Positions 1 to 6,048 of a DNA stretch of 8,038 nt are shown here, piece by piece. Location: contig NZ_JAVKCQ010000098.1 of the NCBI RefSeq assembly GCF_040222615.1, forward strand, positions 1-8,038. The letters run 5' to 3'. Position numbers and translations under genes: made by a program. The notes below the pieces were generated by a model that did not search any database, was not told the origin of the DNA, and was given only the letters and a program-made list of their open reading frames with translations. Source of the stretch: Haliea sp040222615 (lineage in GTDB: Bacteria; Pseudomonadota; Gammaproteobacteria; Pseudomonadales; Halieaceae). The first letter of the stretch is position 1; every line of letters starts with the position of its first letter.

Positions 1-184
1 CTGATGGGTGGCTGAGAAACCTCCGACATGGGTTGTGCCCTCCGGGGCTAACGATTCGGAGGGTGCAGCTTGCACAGTTCAGGCCGGCGCTGGCAGGGCG
101 TAGATTATTTTGCGCTTACAGTGTTCGATTCATGATTCGTAAACTTAACAGCTTATTAGAAAGACCAGACCGTATAACACCCCG

Positions 185-302
185 CTTGCTAACTCCAGCA
201 CGCCGTGCGAGCTCAATGGCGTTATCCCTCACTGAATCAACAACTTGGCAGGCCTGGGTCGCAAGAACCGTCTGTTAGTCGGAGCATCTGGAGGTTAGCA
301 AG
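185..302 (-). repeat. Long imperfect inverted repeat resembling an attC recombination site
   Basis: CTTGCTAACTCCAG at 185-198 is repeated inverted as CTGGAGGTTAGCAAG at 288-302. The arms pair over 14 bp with one extra G (293 or 294) in the right arm, and enclose about 89 bp. An attC folds as a hairpin with AAC/GTT box tips, an unpaired extra base in one arm and a variable centre, over roughly 57-141 bp; this site has all of those. The extra base is a C when the minus strand is read as the top strand, which is the arm expected if cassettes run leftward, away from intI. Against this, the box GTTAGCA does not fully match GTTRRRY, pairing beyond the arms is poor, and only about 150 bp separate it from intI. 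A degenerate site or an unrelated repeat remain possible. Confidence 0.4.
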
Positions 303-333
303 ACATCAAATTCGTCCAAACCAATCGACGTTT

Positions 334-362
334 ATTCGAATAAATTCAATAACTTATATCAA
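334..362 (-). promoter_or_regulatory. Candidate leftward cassette promoter (Pc-like)
   Basis: On the minus strand TTGATA (362-357, 5 of 6 to the sigma-70 -35 consensus) is followed after 17 bp by TCGAAT (339-334, 4 of 6 to the -10). It lies in the most AT-rich part of the window and points away from intI toward the attC-like repeat, as integron Pc promoters do. The match is by eye, and AT-rich DNA yields chance matches, so this is tentative. Confidence 0.3.
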
Positions 363-402
363 ACCACTTGACCCGCCTCACTTCTTTCCGGTGAAAAGCC
401 GC

Positions 403-430
403 TTGCAATCCACCTCCACCATACTACTGT
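403..430 (+). promoter_or_regulatory. Candidate intI promoter overlapped by the LexA box
   Basis: TTGCAA at 403-408 (4 of 6 to the -35 consensus) stands 16 bp before TACTGT at 425-430 (3 of 6 to the -10), and the -10 lies inside the LexA box, a normal position for SOS repression. An alternative -10 is TACAGT at 438-443 (4 of 6), which would make the transcript almost leaderless. Neither is strong. Confidence 0.35.
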
Positions 431-444
431 ATATGCATACAGTT
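425..444 (+). promoter_or_regulatory. LexA-binding SOS box controlling intI (and probably dnaE2)
   Basis: CTGTATATGCATACAG at 427-442 fits the gammaproteobacterial LexA consensus CTGT-N8-ACAG exactly, with the AT-rich alternating centre and flanking TA/T of strong sites. It ends 8 nt before the integrase ATG, so LexA bound there would block transcription. LexA control of integron integrases is established for class 1 and Vibrio integrons. Because dnaE2 starts 3 bp after intI and I see no other SOS box, this operator probably governs both genes; that last step is inference. Confidence 0.9.
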
Positions 445-451
445 TTATTGA

Positions 452-1447
452 ATGGCAGCCATGGACGACATCAGACCAGCCATCTCTTCCAGCCCTCCCA
501 GGCTACTTGACCAGGTCCGCCGTCACATGCGGGACGCCGGTTATGCCTGGAAGACCGAGAAGACCTACATCCACTGGATCAGGCGCTACATCCTGTTCCA
601 CGGGAAGCAGCATCCCGCCAGGCTGTCGGAAGCCCATATCAATCAGTTTCTCAGTGCGCTGGCCAACGAAAGATCCTGTTCGCCGTCAACGCAGCATATC
701 GCACTGAATTCCCTGATTTACCTCTACAAGAGATTCATGGGCGTGGCCGTCGAGGGCCTGAAGTTCTCGCGTGCGAAAGTCCAGCCTCGCCTGCCTGCCG
801 TGTTGAGCCACCAGGAAGCCATGCTGATTATCGAACACTTGTATGGCCTCCACCGCACCATGGTCGCACTGCTCTACGGTACCGGCATGCGGCTCAATGA
901 AATGCTCTCTCTGCGCATCAAGGATGTTGATTTTGAGCTGTCCACAATCACCGTGCGCTCGGGAAAGGGCGATAAGGATCGCACCACCATCCTCCCGGAT
1001 CAGTTGAGACTACTGCTTGAGGAACAAATCACACGGGTAGCCTGCCAGCACGAGCAGGATCTGAGAGATGGCTACGGCGAGGTGTATATGCCTTACGCTC
1101 TGTCCCGCAAATATCCGAATGCCGCCAAAGAGCTTGCATGGCAGTACCTGTTTCCCTCAACAGCCATAGGCAAGGACCCCCGGACCGGCGTACTGCGACG
1201 GCACCACCTGCATGAATCCGCGTTGCGCAAGGCCCTCTCCGGGGCCAGGCGAGCCTCAGGCATCAACAAGCACATCAAGTGCCACACCTTCCGGCACAGT
1301 TTCGCTACGCGCCTGCTGCAGCAGGGCTACGATCTACGCACCATCCAGAAACTGCTGGGTCATAGTGACGTCAGGACTACCGAGATCTACACCCATGTGA
1401 TTCGGCGGGGAGCCATGGGCGTGGTCAGTCCCCTGGATGGTTTGTGA
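452..1447 (+). CDS. intI: Integron integrase IntI (tyrosine recombinase)
   Basis: This is a site-specific tyrosine recombinase of the integron class, which inserts and excises gene cassettes by recombining attI and attC sites. It has 331 aa; IntI1 has 337. The N-terminal SAM-like DNA-binding domain covers roughly residues 18-100 and the catalytic domain about 115-325. All catalytic residues are visible: R147 in LLYGTGMR, K172 in GKGDKDR, H278 and R281 in HTFRH, H304 in LLGHSD, and the nucleophile Y313 in IYTHV, each one position from its IntI1 counterpart. The IntI-specific insertion absent from XerC/XerD is present at about 212-255 (ALSRKYP, DPRTGVLRRHH). The ATG at 452 has no Shine-Dalgarno sequence; an in-frame ATG at 461 is an alternative start. 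A LexA box lies immediately upstream, and dnaE2 begins 3 bp after the stop. The gene appears intact, so the enzyme should be functional. Confidence 0.96.
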   Translation: MAAMDDIRPAISSSPPRLLDQVRRHMRDAGYAWKTEKTYIHWIRRYILFHGKQHPARLSEAHINQFLSALANERSCSPSTQHIALNSLIYLYKRFMGVAVEGLKFSRAKVQPRLPAVLSHQEAMLIIEHLYGLHRTMVALLYGTGMRLNEMLSLRIKDVDFELSTITVRSGKGDKDRTTILPDQLRLLLEEQITRVACQHEQDLRDGYGEVYMPYALSRKYPNAAKELAWQYLFPSTAIGKDPRTGVLRRHHLHESALRKALSGARRASGINKHIKCHTFRHSFATRLLQQGYDLRTIQKLLGHSDVRTTEIYTHVIRRGAMGVVSPLDGL

Positions 1448-1450
1448 CCC

Positions 1451-4400
1451 ATGCCCTACGCCGAACTCCACACTCTGACCTGCTATAGCTTCCTGCGCGG
1501 TGCCTCCCACCCGCACGAGTTGGTGCAGCGTGCGGCAGAGCTGGGTTACGCGGCCCTGGCCATTACTGACGAGTGTTCGCTGGCGGGCGTGGTCAAGGCC
1601 CACGTGGCGGCGAAGGAGGTAGGGCTGCCACTCATTATCGGCAGTGAGCTTAACCTGGTGGAGGGCATCTGCCTTGTCGCGCTGGTGCCAAGTCGTGCGG
1701 CCTACAGCGAACTGTCCGGGCTGATCAGCCTGGCGCGACGACGCAGTCCCAAGGGGGAGTACCAGGTGGCGCTGCGGGATGTAATCTTTCATCTCAAGCG
1801 CTGCCTGCTGATCTGGTTGCCGCGGGGGGACGGGACGACTCAGGTTGATAGCGAGGCCACGGACGAGAACGGCGAGGAGACGGACGCTGCCGAGCAGGGC
1901 TATGGCCAGCAACTGGCGCGACTGTGTAAAGGACGGGTATGGCTGGGGGTCAGCCACCTGCTGGGCGGCGACGATGTGGCCCGGCACCTGCGGCTGCATG
2001 CCCTGGCACAGGCCCTGGACCTGCCGATGGTGGCCTGCGGCAATGTGCAGATGCACGCGGCTGCGCGCAAGCCCCTGCACGATGTATTCACCGCCCTGCG
2101 CCACAACACCAGCGTAGCCCGGCTGGGGCGCCGGCGGCTGGCCAACAGCCAGCAGCACCTGCGGCGGCTGGACAAGCTGCAGCAGCTCTATCCCCCCGCC
2201 ATGCTGGCGGCGACGCTGGACATCGTCCGCCGCTGCCAGTTCAGCCTGGAAGAGCTGCGCTATGAATACCCGGAGGAGGTAGTGCCGCCAGGGCAGACCG
2301 CAACCACTTATCTGCGTGAACTGGTGGAGACGGGCTGCGCGGTGCGCTGGCCCGGGGGCGTCTCCGCGGAGACGCGGGCACGCATTGAGTACGAGCTGGA
2401 GCTGATCACGGAACTGCATTACGAGTATTACTTCCTCACCGTGTACGACCTGGTGCGCTTTGCCCGCGAGCGCGACATCCTCTGCCAGGGCCGCGGCTCG
2501 GCGGCCAACTCGGTGGTGTGTTATTGCCTGTTCATCACCGAGGTGTCGCCGGACCAGGTGTCGCTGCTGTTCGAACGCTTCATTTCCCGGGAGCGGGACG
2601 AGCCGCCGGATATCGATGTGGATTTCGAGCACGAGCGCCGCGAAGAGGTGATCCAGTACATCTACGACAAGTACAGTCGCCGGCGGGCCGCCCTGGCTGC
2701 CACGGTCATTAGCTACCGGGCGCGCAGCGCAGTGCGTGACGTGGGCAGGGCGCTGGGGCTGGATGCGGTGTTCGTGGATGACCTCGCCAAATCCATGGCC
2801 TGGTGGGACCGCAGCTCGGACCTAGGCAAGCGCTTCGAGGAACAGGGCGTGGCCGGGCACAGCCAGCAGGCGGCCCTGTTCCAGCGGCTGGTACAGGAAA
2901 TCCTCGGCTTCCCGCGCCACCTGTCCCAGCACGTGGGCGGCTTCGTGATCAGCCGCGGGCCGATCTCCCAGCTGGTGCCGGTGGAAAACGCCAGCATGGT
3001 GGACCGCACCGTGATCCAATGGGACAAGGAGGATATCGAATCCCTGGGCCTGCTCAAGGTGGATATACTCGCCCTGGGCATGCTTTCCGCCATCCGCAAG
3101 AGCCTGGCACTGGTGCACCGGGATCACCCCCACATCCGCACGCTGGCGGACATCCCGCGGGATGACGCCGCCACCTGGCGCATGTTGCAGCAGGCGGATT
3201 CCGTGGGCGTGTTCCAGGTTGAGTCCCGGGCCCAGATGTCCATGCTGCCGCGGCTGCGCCCGGCCTGTTTCTACGATCTCGTCATCCAGATCGCCATCGT
3301 CCGCCCCGGCCCCATCCAGGGGGACATGGTGCACCCGTTCCTGCGCCGCAAGCAGGGTTTGGAAGCGGTCACTTACCCCAGCGAAGAGATCCGCTCGGTG
3401 CTGGACCGCACCCTGGGGGTGCCCATCTTCCAGGAGCAGGTGATCCGCCTGGCGATGGTGGCGGCGGGGTTTTCCGGCGGCGAGGCGGACCAGCTGCGCC
3501 GGGCCATCAGCAACTGGGGCAAGAACAGCAAGCTGCTGAGCTTTGAACAGAAGCTGGTTCGCGGCATGATCGCCCGCGGCTATGAGGAGGATTTCGCCCA
3601 CCGCCTGTTCGACCAGATCAAGGGCTTTGGTGGTTACGGCTTCCCGGAGTCCCACTCTGCCAGTTTCGCCCTGCTGGCCTGGGTGTCCGCCTGGCTCAAG
3701 TGCCACTATCCGGCGGCGTTCTTTGTCGGCCTGCTGAACAGTCAGCCAATGGGCTTTTATTCCCCTTCACAGTTGCTCCAGGATGCCCGCCGCCACGGGG
3801 TCACGGTGTTGCCGGTGGATGTGAACCAGAGTCACTGGGACCACCAGCTGCTGGCCGCCACCGGCTCCGGGCATCCCCCCGTTCGCCTGGGGCTGCGGCT
3901 GGTAAAGGGCCTGAGCCGCGACGGTGCCCGGCGCCTGGTAGAGGCGCGGGCGCGGGAGCCCTTTCGCCAGCTCAGCCAGCTGCGGCTGCGGGCGCAGCTG
4001 GACAAGCGCGACCTGGAGGCACTGGCGGATGCGGACGCACTGGCCTCTCTCAGTGGCAACCGCCACCAGTCCCAGTGGCAGGTCATGGCTCTGGAGCAGC
4101 CGCGGCCCCTGCTGCGGGAAGAACAGCAGCAGCCCGCCAGCTATTTCAACGACGGCATCCAGCTGCCCGCGCCGGCCGTGGCGGAGGAAGTGCTCGCGGA
4201 CTACCGGGCCACCGGCCTGACCCTGCGCGCCCACCCCCTCAGCCTGTTGCGGGACCAGTACCCCTTCAACCGCTGCAAGCGCCACGCGGAGCTGCACGCG
4301 GTGGTGAACCGGGGCTTCGTCCGTATCGCTGGCCTGGTCACCTGCCGCCAGCGTCCCGGCAGCGCCTCCGGGGTGCTGTTCCTGACCCTGGAGGACGAAA

Positions 4401-4594
4401 CCGGCAGCAGCAACATCGTGGTATGGACCCGTACCCAGGAGCATTTCCGGCGCGAGCTGATGAACGGCCGGCTGCTGGTGGTAAAGGGCACTCTGGAGCG
4501 CAAGGACGGCGTCACCCACATCATCGCCGGTGCGCTGCAGGACTACAGCGAAGCGCTGGCGGAGCTGCCGCTGCAGTCGCGGGACTTCCACTGA
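1451..4594 (+). CDS. dnaE2: Error-prone DNA polymerase DnaE2 (C-family, SOS mutagenesis)
   Basis: DnaE2 is a C-family DNA polymerase that copies past lesions and causes damage-induced mutation, normally with ImuA and ImuB. The protein is full length (1047 aa). The N-terminal PHP domain begins at ELHTLTCYSFLRGASHP (residues 5-21), with the HxT-type degenerate metal motif usual in DnaE2. RGSAANS is at 348-354 and PDIDVDF at 386-392, giving catalytic D389 and D391; the third aspartate is D538 in LKVDILALG. A helix-hairpin-helix-like segment lies near 815-865 and an OB-fold near 955-1030. The C terminus SRDFH is the family's usual ending. F361 replaces the glycine I expect in CYCLGIT. The ATG follows the intI stop by 3 bp with only a weak GGATGG (1435-1440), suggesting translational coupling and cotranscription with the SOS-controlled intI. 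No imuA or imuB is in the window. Confidence 0.96.
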   Translation: MPYAELHTLTCYSFLRGASHPHELVQRAAELGYAALAITDECSLAGVVKAHVAAKEVGLPLIIGSELNLVEGICLVALVPSRAAYSELSGLISLARRRSPKGEYQVALRDVIFHLKRCLLIWLPRGDGTTQVDSEATDENGEETDAAEQGYGQQLARLCKGRVWLGVSHLLGGDDVARHLRLHALAQALDLPMVACGNVQMHAAARKPLHDVFTALRHNTSVARLGRRRLANSQQHLRRLDKLQQLYPPAMLAATLDIVRRCQFSLEELRYEYPEEVVPPGQTATTYLRELVETGCAVRWPGGVSAETRARIEYELELITELHYEYYFLTVYDLVRFARERDILCQGRGSAANSVVCYCLFITEVSPDQVSLLFERFISRERDEPPDIDVDFEHERREEVIQYIYDKYSRRRAALAATVISYRARSAVRDVGRALGLDAVFVDDLAKSMAWWDRSSDLGKRFEEQGVAGHSQQAALFQRLVQEILGFPRHLSQHVGGFVISRGPISQLVPVENASMVDRTVIQWDKEDIESLGLLKVDILALGMLSAIRKSLALVHRDHPHIRTLADIPRDDAATWRMLQQADSVGVFQVESRAQMSMLPRLRPACFYDLVIQIAIVRPGPIQGDMVHPFLRRKQGLEAVTYPSEEIRSVLDRTLGVPIFQEQVIRLAMVAAGFSGGEADQLRRAISNWGKNSKLLSFEQKLVRGMIARGYEEDFAHRLFDQIKGFGGYGFPESHSASFALLAWVSAWLKCHYPAAFFVGLLNSQPMGFYSPSQLLQDARRHGVTVLPVDVNQSHWDHQLLAATGSGHPPVRLGLRLVKGLSRDGARRLVEARAREPFRQLSQLRLRAQLDKRDLEALADADALASLSGNRHQSQWQVMALEQPRPLLREEQQQPASYFNDGIQLPAPAVAEEVLADYRATGLTLRAHPLSLLRDQYPFNRCKRHAELHAVVNRGFVRIAGLVTCRQRPGSASGVLFLTLEDETGSSNIVVWTRTQEHFRRELMNGRLLVVKGTLERKDGVTHIIAGALQDYSEALAELPLQSRDFH

Positions 4595-4703
4595 CCGGAA
4601 ACCGCGACAGAATTGCACCGGTCAAAATGTGGCCATAAATGACCCTGTGCAGACAGATTGCTTTTGGCATACTGCAAGCCGTTTTCAGGACAACAACATT
4701 GGA
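4595..4703. other. Intergenic spacer between dnaE2 and the amidohydrolase gene
   Basis: This gap should hold the promoter of the amidohydrolase-P450 pair. The best candidate I see is TTGCAC at 4613-4618, 17 bp before TAAATG at 4636-4641; both boxes are poor. There is no SOS box and no clear rho-independent terminator for dnaE2, so read-through from upstream cannot be excluded. Confidence 0.3.
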
Positions 4704-4710
4704 AAGGAGA
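4704..4710 (+). promoter_or_regulatory. Ribosome binding site that fixes the amidohydrolase start at 4717
   Basis: AAGGAGA ends 6 nt before the ATG at 4717. A longer in-frame start at 4639 lacks such a site and would put 26 residues in front of the signal peptide, so 4717 is preferred. Confidence 0.85.
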
Positions 4711-4716
4711 TCATCC

Positions 4717-6048
4717 ATGCCCTGTTTGCCCCACCCTTTCAGCCGTACCCTGGTCCTGGCCACCGCCCTGCTGAGCGGCGCCAGCGTACAGGCGGCCACG
4801 ACGGTCGTTCATGCAGGTACCCTGCTCGCCGTACCGGGCCAGCAACCGCAGACAGAGCAGACCCTGGTTATTGTCGACGACAAGGTCAGCCAGGTCCTGG
4901 ACGGCTATCGGGATCCGGCAGCGTTTGCGGAGACAGCAACAGTCATCGACCTGAAAGACGGTTTCGTAATGCCCGGCCTGATGGACATGCACGTGCACCT
5001 GCAGGGTGAACTGGGTCCACAGAATGACAGCGAAGACCTGAAAAACTCCCCCCAGCTGATGCAGATGCAGTCGCTGATGTACGCGCTGCGCACGCTTGAC
5101 GCGGGTTTTACCACCCTTCGCGATGCCGGCTCCAGCGAACAGGAAATATACGCCGTGCGGGACGCCATCAACCGGGGCTGGATAGACGGACCGCGTATTG
5201 TCGCCGCCGGCGGCGTAGGCATTACCGGTGGCCACAATGACGTCAGCGGCATGAAACCGGAATTGATGGAATTCTATACCGACAGCACCATTTGCGACGG
5301 CCCCTACGATTGCCGCCGCGCCACCCGGGAAGCGATCAAGTACGGCGCCGACCTGATCAAGATCACCTCGACCGGCGGCGTGCTGACCGACCGCGCCACC
5401 GGCACCGGCCAGCAGATGGAGATGGATGAGCTGAAGGAAGTAGTCAAAGCCGCCCGCCGCATGGGCCGCAAGGTCATCAGCCATGCCCACCAGGAAGAAG
5501 GGATCATCGCCGCCCTGCAGGCGGGCGTCGACAGTATCGAGCACGGCAGCTACGTGGGCCCCGAATCGATCAAGCTGTTCAAATCCACCGGTGCCTACCT
5601 GGTTCCCACCCTGCTGGCGGGCCACACCGTCAAGATCATGGCGACGGAGTCTGACTTCATGAGCCCGGCTATCCGCGAAAAGGCGATCCGCGTGGGCAAC
5701 GACATGCAGGCCAACTTCGCCCGGGCCCACAAGGCGGGGGTGAAGGTTGCCTTTGGCACCGACACCGGCGTATCCCGCCATGGCGACAACGCCATGGAGG
5801 CGGTGCTCATGCACGAGGCCGGCATGACGCCGATGGAGATTCTGGTCAGCGCCACCGTCAGCGCCGCAGATTTGATCGACATGTCCGACACGCTCGGCAC
5901 GCTGGAACCGGGCAAGCAAGCCGATGTCATTGCCCTGCAAAACTCGCCACTGGAGAACATCGAAAGCCTGCTCGACGTGGGCTTTGTGATGAAGGGCGGC
6001 AAGGTATTCAAACAACAGATAAAGCACTCTGACAGGAGATCACCGTGA
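4717..6048 (+). CDS. Secreted metal-dependent amidohydrolase (Xaa-Pro peptidase/imidazolonepropionase-like)
   Basis: This is a 443-aa enzyme of the amidohydrolase superfamily. Residues 1-26 form a Sec signal peptide: a basic start, the hydrophobic stretch TLVLATALLSGAS, and a likely cut at VQA-AT, so the mature protein should act in the periplasm or outside the cell. Metal ligands of the binuclear-zinc type are visible: H92 and H94 in MDMHVH, K215 in DLIKITSTGG (probably carboxylated), H256 in SHAH, H276 in IEHGS, and D349 in FGTDTG. Cysteines 193 and 199 sit in a CDGPYDC segment seen in this subgroup and could form a disulfide. The C terminus closes with LEPGKQADVIAL, the usual end of the composite beta-sandwich. 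Characterised relatives cleave dipeptides ending in proline or other residues, N-acyl amino acids or ochratoxin, so the substrate is open. The stop overlaps the P450 start, implying joint expression. Confidence 0.9.
   Translation: MPCLPHPFSRTLVLATALLSGASVQAATTVVHAGTLLAVPGQQPQTEQTLVIVDDKVSQVLDGYRDPAAFAETATVIDLKDGFVMPGLMDMHVHLQGELGPQNDSEDLKNSPQLMQMQSLMYALRTLDAGFTTLRDAGSSEQEIYAVRDAINRGWIDGPRIVAAGGVGITGGHNDVSGMKPELMEFYTDSTICDGPYDCRRATREAIKYGADLIKITSTGGVLTDRATGTGQQMEMDELKEVVKAARRMGRKVISHAHQEEGIIAALQAGVDSIEHGSYVGPESIKLFKSTGAYLVPTLLAGHTVKIMATESDFMSPAIREKAIRVGNDMQANFARAHKAGVKVAFGTDTGVSRHGDNAMEAVLMHEAGMTPMEILVSATVSAADLIDMSDTLGTLEPGKQADVIALQNSPLENIESLLDVGFVMKGGKVFKQQIKHSDRRSP
6034..6039 (+). promoter_or_regulatory. 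Ribosome binding site that supports the GTG start of the P450 gene
   Basis: AGGAGA ends 5 nt before GTG at 6045, inside the last codons of the amidohydrolase gene. This spacing supports GTG 6045 over later in-frame ATG codons, of which the first is residue 24. Confidence 0.85.

Larger units (their letters stand above)
1..451. other. Gene-free region upstream of the integron integrase (cassette side of the integron)
   Basis: No convincing gene is seen on either strand. The plus-strand open frames that begin at 33 (TTG) and 205 have no recognisable product, and the second runs into intI in another frame. No leftward frame of cassette-gene size is present. The region contains a short hairpin (CCCTCCG at 38-44 with CGGAGGG at 57-63, GGCTAAC in the loop) and a 118-bp imperfect inverted repeat at 185-302. 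It also has a 14-bp perfect palindrome (TTTATTCGAATAAA, 331-344) in an AT-rich block, and a LexA box at 425-444. GC content of 301-360 is 18 of 60 bases, far below the flanking genes. By position it should contain attI and the divergent promoters of an integron; I could not place attI to the base. Confidence 0.6.

Noticed and set aside
1..32. GGGTGGCTGAGA, resembling part of a TPP riboswitch
   Set aside because: The second conserved TPP element (ACCTGATCTGG-type) is absent downstream and no thiamin gene follows.
46..52. GGCTAAC as a second attC box
   Set aside because: No partner box with matching inner arms lies within about 150 bp; it sits in the loop of a small local hairpin instead.
172..226. 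Shorter attC alternative with TATAAC at 173-178 and GTTATCC at 220-226
   Set aside because: Only the end boxes and a small GCAC/GTGC centre pair; the inner boxes do not align and the arm lengths differ by about seven bases.
33..278. 81-aa open frame with TTG start in the region before intI
   Set aside because: No recognisable family and no clear ribosome binding site; it runs into the inverted repeat and points toward intI, opposite to normal cassette genes.
1334..2632. 432-aa open frame on the minus strand across intI and dnaE2
   Set aside because: It lies antisense to two certain genes, its protein is low-complexity (rich in Q, A, H, R) and matches no family; it is an artefact of GC-rich codon use.
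3700..4638. 312-aa plus-strand open frame overlapping the 3' end of dnaE2
   Set aside because: Out-of-frame proline/glycine/alanine-rich translation inside a conserved polymerase; no independent start signal.
4645..4656. CTGTGCAGACAG as a second LexA box upstream of the amidohydrolase
   Set aside because: The CTGT and ACAG half-sites are separated by 4 bases instead of the required 8.
4711..6027. 438-aa minus-strand open frame opposite the amidohydrolase gene
   Set aside because: It mirrors a clear signal-peptide-bearing enzyme and has only the histidine/glycine-rich composition of an antisense shadow.
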